Counted from the first letter of the stretch, positions 36,040-45,427 are shown. The stretch is 64,000 nt of DNA from Bacteroidetes bacterium SW_9_63_38 (GCA_003022435.1 PXUA01000019.1:219427-283426); one strand, 5' to 3'. Notes: generated from the sequence alone by a model not told the origin. Numbers and translations are program-made.

Positions 36040-36366
36040 CTACTGGACATCTCGCAGGCGAATGCGGGTGTCGTCGGTGGAGGCCGTGAGGTCGAGGGCC
36101 AGGACCAGGGTGTTTTGGGAGCGGATGATGTTGGTAGCATGGCCCCCTAGCTCGCCCCGATCCAGGAGGTCGTGCAGGGCGGTCTTGATGGTCCGCTTTC
36201 CCGGCGCAGTCGTCGAGGAACCATGCACGAGCTTAAGGCGCGACCGGCCTCGCTGCTTCGCCAGGCGGAGCGTGTTGTAGGTCAGGTCGATGGCTTCGTC
36301 AACGGTGGCGCCGTGCAGGTCGAGTTCTACGATGCGTCCGTTATCCGTCAATTGTGGCATCCCCAT
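36040..36366 (-). CDS. Small Smr-domain protein
   Basis: A 108-residue protein that is essentially one Smr domain: ELDLHGATVDEAIDLTYNTL with the LDLHG signature, then RLKLVHGSSTTAPGKRTIKTAL (the HGxG-like motif is HGSS here). Smr domains are nicking endonucleases or nucleic-acid-binding modules, found alone or at the C-terminus of MutS2. The start is ambiguous between 36366 and 36360. The last Gly of the usual HGKG motif is replaced, so nuclease activity is uncertain. It is divergent from the AhpD-like gene. Confidence 0.8.
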   Translation of the reverse strand: MGMPQLTDNGRIVELDLHGATVDEAIDLTYNTLRLAKQRGRSRLKLVHGSSTTAPGKRTIKTALHDLLDRGELGGHATNIIRSQNTLVLALDLTASTDDTRIRLRDVQ

Positions 36367-36497
36367 GGTGAGGCTGCTGAACACTGATCAGGTTCGAAAG
36401 TGAATGCACCAACAAAAAAGAACAACAAGAGGTCCGTCCCCTCTCCGACCGAAACGAAAAGGAGCGTTCCAGTTCCCAATCTGCCTCACAGGCCTTC

Positions 36498-37264
36498 ATG
36501 CCCGACGACCGTACGTTCGATGATCCTCGTCCCCCAAAGGAAGAAGAATGGGGGGCACCGCTGGGGACGCCTCGGTCGGCGCCGGACGTTGAGCGCACAT
36601 TTCGGCGTCGAGTGGGAAGCGTGTCCGGAGTCGTGCCGTACGTGGCGCCGCATCCCTGGTTGTACCGTCCGTTTTTGTTTCTCGCGGCCCCGGCCCTCAC
36701 GGCCACTGACGGCGAGTTCGCGACGTCGCTGTCGTTTATCATCGCCCGCGACAACTCCTGTCGGTTTTGCTACAGCATCTTCCGGGCGCTTCTGCGTTTG
36801 TCCAACCATTCGCCAGCGACTCTCGAGGAGCTGGAGACGCACTTTTCGACGCAGGATTTCGGGGAGGAAGAAGAGTGGGGCTTTCGGTTGGCGGTGCGGC
36901 TCTCACGATGTACAACCGTGCCGGAAGCGATTGAGCGCCTGCAGTCGATGGGCATGACGGCCTCCGCGATCCGGGAGATAAAGAGCGCCTCCGTACACGG
37001 TTGGGCAAGGGGTACCAGCTGTCCGCCGACGCCTTCGAGGCCGCGGTCGATCACTTCGGCGGGCCGGCGGGGGAGGAGCACGTCGAACCGCTGCTTCAGT
37101 TTGCACGGGCCTCGATTCGGTACGACTTTGGGCCGATCAAGCGCACGGCCCGGTCGTGTACGGAGCACCTTGACCGGTCGGGTACTCTGGAGGCGGTTGC
37201 CTCCATCAGCATTGCCAGTGCGTTGGCGCGGCTGGAGCAGCTGTTTGTGCTCGACGACACATAA
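36498..37264 (+). pseudogene. AhpD-like/carboxymuconolactone decarboxylase family gene, frameshifted
   Basis: The N-terminal 160 residues contain the CxxC motif in SFIIARDNSCRFCYSIFRALL, typical of AhpD-like peroxidase-related proteins. After REIKSA the frame turns into low-quality sequence, while another frame carries LGKGYQLSADAFEAAVDHFGG to IASALARLEQLFVLDDT and stops at 37264. Shifting by one base near 36985 gives a continuous protein of about 255 residues. It could be a recent mutation or a sequencing error. The gene is followed by the cyclase gene on the same strand after 94 bp. Confidence 0.75.
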
Positions 37265-37358
37265 TTCCGTTTTCAATATCAGCCTCCCGAGAGAAAGCGC
37301 CGGACGGCCCCGGTGGTGTGCCTTGTCTTTTTGATTCTGGTCTCGTCTTCGTTTGATC

Positions 37359-38126
37359 ATGGTGTGGGCTTCTATTTTCACAACGCTCCCCGCGATCGGG
37401 GCCGCGGCCGGTGCCAGCCTCTACTACCGGCGCAGTCGGGACCTCCGGCGCCGTCTCGATGACGCCAACCGCGCGCTCGAACAGCTCCAGCGCACGTTCA
37501 ACCGTTTCGCCCCGGCCCGGGTGGTGGATGACATTCTGGAGCGGCGCACCCTCGACATCGCGGAGACGCGAGAGGTGACCATCCTCTTTGCCGACCTGCG
37601 CGGCTTCACGGCGCTGGGCGAACAGCTGGACGCGCCCGACCTGGTCGCCCTGCTCAATCGGTACTTTCAGGGCATGGATCGGTCGGTCGATGCGCACAGC
37701 GGGTTCATCTCCAAGTTCATCGGTGACGGCCTGCTTGTGCTGTTCGGCGCGCTGCACGACAATCCGTGGCAGGCCACCGACGCCGTGAAGGCCGCTCTCG
37801 ACATGCAGGAACGGGTCGAGACGCTCGATGTGGAGGGGGACGTAGACCTGTCCCTCAGCGTCGGCATTCACCGCGGCCCGGTCGTCGCCGGAACTGTGGG
37901 CAGCTTCGAGGTCAAGGAGTTTACGGTCGTGGGGCGGCACGTCAATCTGGCCTCGCGAGTGGAGGAACTTACGCGGACGCACGAGGCGAACATTCTGATT
38001 ACCGGGGCAGTGCAGGAGGACCTCGATCCGTCGATTCCGGTCACGGAGCAGCCGCCTGTCCCCGTGAAGGGTGTGGAGGCGCCGATTACGACCTATGCTG
38101 TCCCCGGAGACGGATCGGTGGCATGA
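37359..38126 (+). CDS. Class III adenylate cyclase, membrane anchored
   Basis: A 255-residue protein: one N-terminal hydrophobic segment (WASIFTTLPAIGAAAGASLYY), a coiled coil (RRRLDDANRALEQLQRTF) and a class III cyclase domain. Metal ligands are seen in ILFADLRGFTAL and FIGDGLLVLFG; the Lys in SKFIGDG and the Arg in NLASRVEEL fit a cAMP-forming active site. It should produce cAMP at the membrane. The ATG at 37359 is preferred over a TTG two codons earlier. It lies between two frameshifted genes on the same strand but is itself intact. Confidence 0.88.
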   Translation: MVWASIFTTLPAIGAAAGASLYYRRSRDLRRRLDDANRALEQLQRTFNRFAPARVVDDILERRTLDIAETREVTILFADLRGFTALGEQLDAPDLVALLNRYFQGMDRSVDAHSGFISKFIGDGLLVLFGALHDNPWQATDAVKAALDMQERVETLDVEGDVDLSLSVGIHRGPVVAGTVGSFEVKEFTVVGRHVNLASRVEELTRTHEANILITGAVQEDLDPSIPVTEQPPVPVKGVEAPITTYAVPGDGSVA

Positions 38127-38211
38127 GAGTCAGCCCTCCGGGATAGGGAGAGAATACTCGTCCTGAAGAGAAGGAGCGGAATGAACGCAGATTTTAATCC
38201 CGACACGATGA

Positions 38212-39604
38212 GTGACGGGTGGTCTGTCGCTCACAAAACCTGCCAGAAGCGAGACAATTTCCGTTTCCATCTTCGTATTTCTCGCGACGAAGTGGTTCAT
38301 CATCAGCCTCAGCGTGAGTATGCTGTCGTGGCTGGCGGTGACCGCCGCCGTCCATCCGCCGTCGGCGCTGTTTTTCCCGCTCGTCAACCTGTCAGGCGCG
38401 GCGGCCCTGGCCACGATGATGCACCTGGTGCCGTCGCCGGACCAACATGCGGGCCGGGCGACTGCGGCTGGCCAACGAGCAGCAGCAGGCGCTCGCCCGG
38501 GCCCTGATGGTGGAGGAGCACCACCGCCGGTCGCTGGCCGAGTCGGAGGCGTCGCTCGAAGAGGCCCTCAACGACCTGCAGCAGGCCAAGTCTGCTCTTG
38601 AGGACCGAGAGCGGCGGCTCTCGCACATGGTTGACGAGCCGACCGAGGCGAAGCAGAAGGCGGAGGAGGCCAGCCGGCTCAAGTCGGCCATGCTTGCCAA
38701 CATGAGCCACGAGGTGCGCACGCCGCTCACCTCGATCACGGGGCTTGCGGAGGTGATGGTCGAGAAGACGGAGGGACATGCCCAGTACTTTGCCTCGTTG
38801 ATTCACGAAAACAGTCAGCGTCTGTTGGCGGCACTCGGGTCGGTGCTCCGGCTCTCGAAGCTGGAGGCGGGGAAGCAGAACATTCGGTTCGAAGAGATGG
38901 ACCTCGTGGAGGAACTGCAGGCGCTCGTGACGGAGCAGTCGGAGCGGGCTGATAAGGCGGGCGTCGACCTGCGGCTAGAGGTCGGTTGCGACCAGTGTCT
39001 GTGTCGCCTCGCCCCCGGGGCTGTGCAGCGTATTCTCCGCAACCTCTTAGGCAACGCCATCAAGTTTACGGACGAGGGCGGCGAGGTCGTGCTGCGTGCT
39101 GAGCGGGAGACGCGGTTCCGACCGGATGCGACGGGCGCGTCGGGCTTCACCCACGCCCGGCTGGAAGTGGAGGATACCGGGGCGGGCATGAGCGATTCCT
39201 TCCAGGAGGACATGTCCAAGGCGTTCCGTCAAGAGGAGCAGACCCCCCGCAGCGGACACGAAGGGAGTGGCCTCGGGCTTTCGATTACCAAGCAGCTGGT
39301 GGACCTCATGGACGGAACGATTGAGGTCGAGAGTGAGAAGGGACCCGTTTCACGATTTATCTTCCACGAGTGCCGGAAGAGGCCGAACCGGCGAGGAGGA
39401 ACGGTCAGGCTGACCCGACCGGGCAGAGAGCGTCCGACGGGCGTTCTGAGCGAACGATTGAGGCCGACCCCGCTGGGTGACGAGGGGAGTGCTCGGTCCC
39501 TAGTGCAGCTTCAAACGATCTTTTGGGGAAAGCAGTTTGCTATTGCTCCAAGCTCCAGCTTGAGGTATCTCGACTGCACAACGGACCAGTTGAAGCTGCA
39601 CTAG
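38212..39604 (+). pseudogene. Frameshifted sensor histidine kinase ending in a MITE
   Basis: A membrane part (VFLATKWFIISLSVSMLSWLAVTAA and FFPLVNLSGAAALATMMHL, 38250-38430) lies in one frame; the coiled coil and kinase lie in another from about 38441 (MRAGRLRLANEQQQAL). The HisKA box ANMSHEVRTPLTSI, N box NLLGNAIKFTDEGG, G1 VEDTGAGMSD and G2 GSGLGLSI are intact. The C-terminus after SRFIFHECRKR looks disturbed and the last ~33 residues are supplied by an inverted-repeat element. Possibly two frameshifts exist, as an ATG at 38181 opens yet another frame. The soluble part could still be made from the ATG at 38447. Confidence 0.65.
39503..39600. repeat. TA-flanked inverted-repeat element, GTGCAGCTTCAA family
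   Basis: Perfect 15 bp inverted ends CTAGTGCAGCTTCAA (39500-39514) and TTGAAGCTGCACTAG (39589-39603) include the TA target (39501-39502, 39601-39602), leaving a 98 bp core. It has no coding capacity of its own, but it provides the stop codon of the kinase frame. Confidence 0.8.
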
Positions 39605-39642
39605 GCCGCACACGGCGCCCCGGAGCACCGAGACGAAGTCTT

Positions 39643-41010
39643 TCATCCGAGTACCCCAAATCCGAAGCGGGCGAACGGCCAGAGGGCGTACACGAGGATG
39701 CCGACGACCAGCGCCGGGATGGTCGTGTAGATGGTGGCGATGATCGCCGCTTTCACGTCGATGGCCATGAGCGGGAACAGTGCATCTCCGTCCTGGCTGA
39801 TGGCATTGGCCACCAGGGCCGAAAACGGAACGGCCTCCTCGACGGCGTAGAGCTGGGCGAAGATGATTTGTGGGGTGCAGCCGGGCACGAGGCCGAGCGC
39901 TGCCCCCGCTACGGGGGCGAACACCCCCACGGCGGCGGACAGGGCGCGAAGGTCGAGAGCAAAGAGCCCCATCGTGTATTCGTACAGGAGGTAGCCTGTG
40001 AGGACCCACACCGTCACCATCGAGGTCTCCAGAGCGGCGTGCTTCAGGGGTTCATACGCGCTCCCGAACCGAGACCGGCCCCGACCGGACTCCGTCTCGC
40101 CCATGTAATGCCGGCCCACGAAGTACAGGTAGAACGAGAGTGCGGTGCCCAGGAGGCCGGCGACGGTGAACAGCCCGAAGAAGGAGGGCGAAACTGTGAG
40201 GGGCACCTCCGGAGCGCCCCGGACCAGGTACAGTACGCCTGCCAGGAGCCCGGCCGCGGCCACGACCCACCAGAGGAGGTGGACGGTGTGGCTGATGGTG
40301 CTCATCAGGGAGGACGACCGGTCCGCCGGGGCCGTCGTCGTGCCGTTCGTTTCGGGAGAGGGGCGGGCGAGGGCGCCGGACGCCGATGAGGAGTCGGGCG
40401 GCGAAGACGAAGCCGGAGTCTTGGCGAGGGGCGGCGGGGTCTGAACGGCGTTTGCGGGCGACTCAGCCTCAAGCGGGGATTCGAGCGTCGTTCCCTCCAG
40501 ACCGACGTTTGGCACGCTGGGGTCGCCGCCGGCGACGCCGGTGGGGGCGAACCCGCTGGGACGCACCGAGGCCGCAATGCGCTCTACAGCCGCGTCGATG
40601 CGGCCGACGCCCAGTCCCCAGTGGTCGATGGCGTATCCGAACGCCACACTCGCCACGAAGGCCAGTCCGTAGGCATACACACCAGCCCCCGGGGCGATGG
40701 CGAGAATCACGAAGGCGGAGTCGCCGGCCGTGGCCCCGAGGGTCGCCACGACGGTGCCGAAGCTGACGGTGCCCCGGATGTAGAGCGGCATCGCTACGAT
40801 GGCGCCCCCGCAGCCCGGCGTAAGGCCGAGCAGCGCCCCGGCGATGGGCTGCATGGCCTTGTTGTTTTCGAGGAAGGTGATGATGCGGCCGTCGGTCCGG
40901 TATTGAATGTAACTGAACAGCAGCACGGTCACCGCGACGAATGCACTCACCTGTACGAACCCATCCCGCACGGAGAGAATCAGGATGTCGAGGGCGTCCT
41001 GAAGGGACAT
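39643..41010 (-). CDS. Putative manganese transporter (ArsP_2-type permease)
   Basis: A 455-residue membrane protein with about ten hydrophobic segments in two halves, separated by a long polar Ser/Pro-rich loop. Each half carries a similar motif, LLGLTPGCGGAIVAMP and ALGLVPGCTPQIIFAQ, pointing to an inverted or tandem repeat around a translocation path. This pattern fits the family annotated as putative manganese transporter. I chose the ATG at 41010 (MSLQDALDIL). The specificity for Mn is inferred from family naming only. It is divergent from the phosphoesterase gene and convergent with the broken kinase. Confidence 0.8.
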   Translation of the reverse strand: MSLQDALDILILSVRDGFVQVSAFVAVTVLLFSYIQYRTDGRIITFLENNKAMQPIAGALLGLTPGCGGAIVAMPLYIRGTVSFGTVVATLGATAGDSAFVILAIAPGAGVYAYGLAFVASVAFGYAIDHWGLGVGRIDAAVERIAASVRPSGFAPTGVAGGDPSVPNVGLEGTTLESPLEAESPANAVQTPPPLAKTPASSSPPDSSSASGALARPSPETNGTTTAPADRSSSLMSTISHTVHLLWWVVAAAGLLAGVLYLVRGAPEVPLTVSPSFFGLFTVAGLLGTALSFYLYFVGRHYMGETESGRGRSRFGSAYEPLKHAALETSMVTVWVLTGYLLYEYTMGLFALDLRALSAAVGVFAPVAGAALGLVPGCTPQIIFAQLYAVEEAVPFSALVANAISQDGDALFPLMAIDVKAAIIATIYTTIPALVVGILVYALWPFARFGFGVLG

Positions 41011-41264
41011 CTGAATGGGCCGTTCTGCGCAGGGGGAAACGATTCGGGAGCGGTCGGCGTCCGGGGCGGCGGGGAAACACGGTTCGGCTGCCAACAGGCG
41101 AAATAATTTAGCCGATACTAAATCGTTCCCGAGGGTGCGACAAAACATTCTGTCCCGCGAACTCACCGGTCGGACGTTCTTTGCATAAGGGCGAGTATTC
41201 GCTGTCGCCCAGAACGGGGGCGACGGGCCTCGTTGTTCTTCCCGATTGAGGCGCGTGTAGACGG

Positions 41265-41888
41265 ATGTCCCAACTTCTCCTTTTTAGCGACGTGCACGGC
41301 GATCAGGCGGCCTGCCGGGCGCTCGTTGATCAGGCCCGCGAGGCCGACGTGGTGGTCGGCGCCGGGGACTTTTGTGTGATGCGCCGTAATCTAGCGACGC
41401 CGATTGACGTGCTGTCGGCCATTGAGACCCCGACGGTGCTGGTGCCGGGCAATGCGGAAAGTGACGAGGAACTGCGCGAGGCCTGTGCCGACTGGGACGC
41501 GGCCCGCGTGCTTCACGGGCGCGGCTGCACGGTCGATGGGCTTTCGTTTTACGGAATCGGTGGGGGCATCCCGGTGACCCCGTTCGGGCCCTGGAGCTAC
41601 GACTTTTCGGAGGAGGAGGCGGAGACGATGCTCGCAGACTGTCCGGAGGGGGCGGTGCTGGTCTCGCACTCGCCGCCGAAGGGAGCAGTCGATCGGGACT
41701 CGTCGGGGCAGTCGCTGGGAAGCACAGCGGTGCGGGCCGTGATTGAAGAGCGGCAGCCCGTACTTACGGTGTGCGGCCACATTCACGGCAGTTGGGGGCA
41801 GGACGCCGACTTGGCCGAGACGCCGGTGGTCAATGCGGGCCCGGAGGGAATATTGTGGGACGTTGAGCGAGGAGAGAAAGGGTCCTGA
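41265..41888 (+). CDS. Calcineurin-like metallophosphoesterase
   Basis: A 207-residue dimetal phosphoesterase with all blocks: LLLFSDVHGD, VVGAGDF, VLVPGNAES, VLVSHSPPKG and VCGHIHGSWG. There is no signal peptide. Length and organisation are like YfcE-type phosphodiesterases or the group near archaeal/halophile UDP-sugar hydrolases; the substrate is unknown. ATG at 41265. The DUF971 gene follows on the same strand after 171 bp. Confidence 0.87.
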   Translation: MSQLLLFSDVHGDQAACRALVDQAREADVVVGAGDFCVMRRNLATPIDVLSAIETPTVLVPGNAESDEELREACADWDAARVLHGRGCTVDGLSFYGIGGGIPVTPFGPWSYDFSEEEAETMLADCPEGAVLVSHSPPKGAVDRDSSGQSLGSTAVRAVIEERQPVLTVCGHIHGSWGQDADLAETPVVNAGPEGILWDVERGEKGS

Positions 41889-42059
41889 GTTGGGGAGTCC
41901 TGAAGAGATGAGTCGGACGGTAGGGAAGACCGGAAGAGCGAAGGTGCAGTTCACGACGGGACCCGTAGATCGGGGCACCTACGCTTCAGGACTTGTGTCC
42001 GGAATGGAAGTCGCGGAGGCGCCTGAGAATACATTTTCTGAAGCCAATATTGAATTGTG

Positions 42060-42386
42060 ATGGACATACCGATGCCGGAGCGGATTTCGGTGGACGTAAA
42101 AATGCAGCGTCTCAATATCGAGTGGGGCGACGATCACGTGTCGGTGTTTCCGCTTGATGCGTTGCGGCAGGCGTGTCCGTGTGCAGAATGTGGAGGAAAG
42201 CAGGTCACACGGATTAGCGAGCCCGGCTTTCTCGACATCTTCCGGCAGGAAAATCGCTGGAAGGATGTGAAAGTGGAGACGGCGGGCAGTGTGGGCATCC
42301 GGATTACCTGGGACGACGGCCATAGCGGCGGCATCTACCGGTGGGATCGCCTCCGAGAGCTCCAGCCCCCGGAGGAAGAGTCGTGA
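42060..42386 (+). CDS. DUF971 (GBBH-like N-terminal) protein
   Basis: A 108-residue protein of the DUF971 family: IEWGDDHVSVFPLDALRQACPCAECGGK carries the paired Cys that can bind zinc, followed by GIRITWDDGHSGGIYRWDRLRELQ. Related domains form the N-terminus of gamma-butyrobetaine hydroxylase and occur alone beside Mrp/ApbC Fe-S carriers. The ATG at 42060 is used; the GTG before it is a weaker choice. Its role in Fe-S biology is family-based inference. Confidence 0.85.
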   Translation: MDIPMPERISVDVKMQRLNIEWGDDHVSVFPLDALRQACPCAECGGKQVTRISEPGFLDIFRQENRWKDVKVETAGSVGIRITWDDGHSGGIYRWDRLRELQPPEEES

Positions 42387-42718
42387 CTGGCGGCGTTGAA
42401 TCACGTGTGTGTACCGCTGCCCGACAACAACTCGCAGCGAGACGATCGCTGTACACTTGGCATCGGTAGTTCCGTTCAATATTGAAATATATGAGCCAAA
42501 ACGTTGCCGGTATCGGGGCGTCCAGAGCGATGGTGTGCAGGAAAATGCTTCGTTCGCAGGAGACGCTTGCGTCCTGAGCGACCGGTTCAGGCTCTAGCGT
42601 CTGGAAGTGCGGAAGCATGGAAGCATTGACGCTGTGCTTCAAACGTCTGTCCGTGCTGCTCCCAGATCAAGATCGGTGGCCGTGCAGAGGCGGGAGTCAG
42701 TGACGGGGGTAGCATCAG
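42387..42718. other. Gene-free region with GGAAGC units
   Basis: No gene seen. An AT-rich patch lies at 42470-42495, and three GGAAGC-type units at 42600-42640 (GGAAGTGC, GGAAGCAT, GGAAGCATT) belong to the repeat family described at 46930. Confidence 0.45.
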
Positions 42719-43159
42719 TTACGAGAGCACGGCGTCGAGGTACTGGTCTTCCAGGGCCCGCATGGCATCCTGGCCTTCCTCCGTGCCGTCGTCGTAGCCG
42801 ATGAGGTGGAGCACGCCGTGCACCACGTACCGGTACGCTTCTCGCTCGAACGAGGTATCGAATTCCTCGTGACGCTCCTGAGCAGTGTCGAGGTCGACGT
42901 ATACCTCGCCCTCGACGGCGTCCGAGGCGTCGTCGTCTCGCATGGAGAAGGAGAGCACGTCAGTATTGTAATCGTGGTCCAGGTAGGCTACGTTCAGACG
43001 ACGGACGGTGTCGTGGTCCGATAGCACGACGCTGATGTGGACGGGCGAGGCGTCCTCCTCGTCCAGCACGTGCTGGATGAGACGGTCGACGGTGACCTCG
43101 TCCAGCGAGAGCGACGGATGGTCGTTCTCGATGGATAGCGGCTCGGGGTATGGATCCAC
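42719..43159 (-). CDS. ybeY: rRNA maturation RNase YbeY
   Basis: A 146-residue single-strand endoribonuclease that acts in 16S rRNA 3'-end maturation and ribosome quality control. The metal site is HGVLHLIGYDDGTEE, in which the third His of the classical HGxLHLxGYDH is Asp; such a change is common in Bacteroidota members. VSFSMRDD and the upstream YNTDVLSF segment are also family-typical. GTG start at 43159. The cold-shock gene lies upstream on the same strand, 54 bp away, so the two may be co-transcribed. Confidence 0.93.
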   Translation of the reverse strand: MDPYPEPLSIENDHPSLSLDEVTVDRLIQHVLDEEDASPVHISVVLSDHDTVRRLNVAYLDHDYNTDVLSFSMRDDDASDAVEGEVYVDLDTAQERHEEFDTSFEREAYRYVVHGVLHLIGYDDGTEEGQDAMRALEDQYLDAVLS

Positions 43160-43213
43160 GAGGGCGGAGGGGGGAATAGCGGAGCGGCAAACGAGTGGGG
43201 ACGGCGTGGGCCC

Positions 43214-43549
43214 TCAGCGAGCAGCGGTCGGGTCGACCTGAGCGGTGGGATCTACGTTGCCGGGGTCGATCTCGGGCGCGGGGTCGTCGGCCTGGTTCGT
43301 GGGCGCGGAATCAGAGTCATCGGGCCCCGCCGACGCGTTCGATCCCACGGGCTGGACGTTCGAGGCATTGAGGCCTTTGGGGCCGTCGTTCATCTCAAAG
43401 CGCACGGTCTGGTCGGCGTGCAGGGTTTTGAAGTCGTCGTCGGAGTCGATGTTCGAGTAGTGAACGAATACGTCGTCTCCGTCCTCTGGGTGATGAATAA
43501 ATCCGTATCCCTTCTTTGCGTCGAACCACTTTACGGTACTTTCTTGCAT
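43214..43549 (-). CDS. Cold-shock-domain protein with acidic C-terminal tail
   Basis: A 111-residue protein: the CSD (residues 1-66) has RNP-1 KKGYGFI and RNP-2 VFVHYSN, starting MQESTVKWFDAKKG. It binds single-stranded nucleic acid as an RNA chaperone. The C-terminal ~45 residues are disordered-looking, rich in Asp/Pro/Thr with near-repeats (PGNVDPTAQVDPTAA), unlike classical ~67-residue Csp proteins. Long 5' non-coding sequence upstream may hold a temperature-responsive leader, but I cannot define it. Confidence 0.92.
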   Translation of the reverse strand: MQESTVKWFDAKKGYGFIHHPEDGDDVFVHYSNIDSDDDFKTLHADQTVRFEMNDGPKGLNASNVQPVGSNASAGPDDSDSAPTNQADDPAPEIDPGNVDPTAQVDPTAAR

Positions 43550-44155
43550 GACTCAGTGTGAGGCGGGTGCGTCGACTGTGAAAGCGATCGTGCCCCCCTG
43601 ATAACATCGTAGCACGGATGGGGGCGGCAGACCACGAGGCGGTGTAGGCGCCGACGGGAGCCGCAGACGAACGCATAGTTTAGAAAAAGAGGGGCTGCAA
43701 CGACTAGGTACGGCAAATATAGATTTGGGTGAATGCTCTGTCAAGGTGTGTATCTCATCAGCGTTGATGGGGCTGTAGTGGCTGGAATGGGGAATACGAG
43801 GGTCAGGGCGATCGCCTGTAAAAAACTCGGGGCAAGCACCCTGTTGCACACAAGGCGATCGTATGTTCAGCTTCTATCAAGAGCGAATCCGCTCATCTGC
43901 CTCTTTCCACCGGTATTGCCGGGATCGTATGTGCGTTTGTGAGCGGTGTCCCGATGGCATCCCGACAGTTGTCGGGATTGCCTCTGTCGGGGTGTGTGAG
44001 TGGGAGAAGTCGCCTTCGACCTCCGCGTTTGCTCATCAATCAAGGCAGGATGCGATTGCCGTGGAGGGGGAGGGGTAGCGGTTGCACCCGAGCGTGACAG
44101 CCGGTAGATTCGGGCTGCAATGTGTCGTTGGGAGAGCGCCGATGCGCCACGCGTA
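43550..44155. other. Gene-free region with palindromes
   Basis: No gene is seen in about 600 bases. It contains a 9 bp stem hairpin ATCCCGACAGTTGTCGGGAT (43959-43978) and a spaced pair of GGCGATCG motifs (43808, 43854). It should contain the cold-shock promoter on the minus strand. Confidence 0.4.
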
Positions 44156-44289
44156 CCGATCCGTGAGAAAGTACGTAAACCACTTTCCCAAAGGATGCGG
44201 ACCGTGTGCAGCCGCAAGCAAGAAGCGGAGGGTACCGATCTAGGAAATCTGAGATTTCCAGGATCGGTGCAAACTTATTCACGTATCGA
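44156..44289. repeat. Inverted-repeat element, diverged MITE-like
   Basis: The left end CCGATCCGTGAG follows TA (44154-44155); the right end TTCACGTATCG is its imperfect inverse. The ends resemble the CTGATnCGTG family with CCGAT for CTGAT. An internal hairpin GGAAATCTGAGATTTCC is present at about 44242-44258. It lies immediately upstream of the antiporter gene and could carry its promoter. Confidence 0.5.
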
Positions 44290-44305
44290 CAAACGGTCGT
44301 CCGGT

Positions 44306-45256
44306 ATGGGTACGTCGATGCTATTTGTTTCTGGAGGACTCGTATGCCTCACCGCGGGGGCGGAGGGCATCGTGCGGGGAGCGTCGTCGTTGGCCCGCCG
44401 GGTGGGAGTGTCGCCGCTGCTTATTGGATTGACGGTGGTTGCGTACGGGACGAGCGCTCCGGAGGGGGTGGTGAGTGTGCAGGCGGCACTGGACGGGGCG
44501 CCGGCTTTGGCGCTGGGGAATGTGGTGGGATCCAACATTAGCAACGTCGGGCTCATTCTCGGGACGACGGCTCTTCTGTATCCGGTCCAGAGCGACGCGC
44601 AGGCTGTACAGCTCGACATTCCGATCATGATCGGAGTAAGTGCGCTGTTTCTGGGGCTTCTGGGAGATGGAGTAATCGGCCGCTTGAATGGAGTAGTTCT
44701 CGTGCTGGGCGGGATTGGTTACACCGTCATCCGCGTGTGGGGAGGGCAGGAGGAGTCGCAGGCGGCTGTGCGGGAGGCCTTTGACGAGGCGGTGCCTGAT
44801 CGGTACGGGTGGGTCTGGGAGGGAGGGGTCGGCATCGGAGGGCTCGCGCTTCTCATCCTGGGAGGGCGGTTGCTCGTGGACGGCGCGGTGGCCATCGCGG
44901 ACGGGGTCGGCCTATCCCCGACCGTCATCGGGCTCACGGTCGTGGCGGTGGGGACCAGCCTGCCGGAATTGGCGACCTCGGTGGTGGCGGCCCTGCGGGG
45001 ACACGCCGATCTTGCGGTTGGCAACGTCGTCGGGTCCAACATTGTCAACGTACTGGGCGTGTTGGGGGGTACTGCCTGCGTCCACCCGATCGACGCCACA
45101 GGGCTCACGTGGATTGACGGGGGCGTTCTGTTCGGTACGGCGGTGCTCACATTACCGTTTCTCTGGACAAAGTGGGAGGTGTCGCGGTGGGAGGGCGGCG
45201 TGCTGCTTGCTGTATACGGGAGCTACATCGCTTTTCTCGTACAGGGGACGTTGTAG
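44306..45256 (+). CDS. Calcium/sodium antiporter (YrbG family)
   Basis: A 316-residue membrane protein with about ten hydrophobic segments and the two alpha-repeats of the CaCA superfamily: GLTVVAYGTSAPEG...LGNVVGSNISNVGLILG and GLTVVAVGTSLPEL...VGNVVGSNIVNVLGVLG. It exchanges Na+ for Ca2+ across the inner membrane, a reasonable housekeeping function in a salty habitat. The ATG at 44306 (MGTSMLFVSGG) puts the first membrane segment at the N-terminus; upstream sequence is a repeat element. Confidence 0.92.
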   Translation: MGTSMLFVSGGLVCLTAGAEGIVRGASSLARRVGVSPLLIGLTVVAYGTSAPEGVVSVQAALDGAPALALGNVVGSNISNVGLILGTTALLYPVQSDAQAVQLDIPIMIGVSALFLGLLGDGVIGRLNGVVLVLGGIGYTVIRVWGGQEESQAAVREAFDEAVPDRYGWVWEGGVGIGGLALLILGGRLLVDGAVAIADGVGLSPTVIGLTVVAVGTSLPELATSVVAALRGHADLAVGNVVGSNIVNVLGVLGGTACVHPIDATGLTWIDGGVLFGTAVLTLPFLWTKWEVSRWEGGVLLAVYGSYIAFLVQGTL

Positions 45257-45427
45257 CCATTCGCATTTTCGTCGAGGCAAATCGGATCTGACACGCTTTC
45301 CACACTTTTGCGCTGACTGGGGGCGAACGATCTCCGGAATGGGCCGTTGCCTCCTCTGATTTTCATGCTCTCCCCTCCGCGGTCGTTGCTCGGCCCCGCG
45401 CATAGGCATGCTCAATCGCTCAAATCC

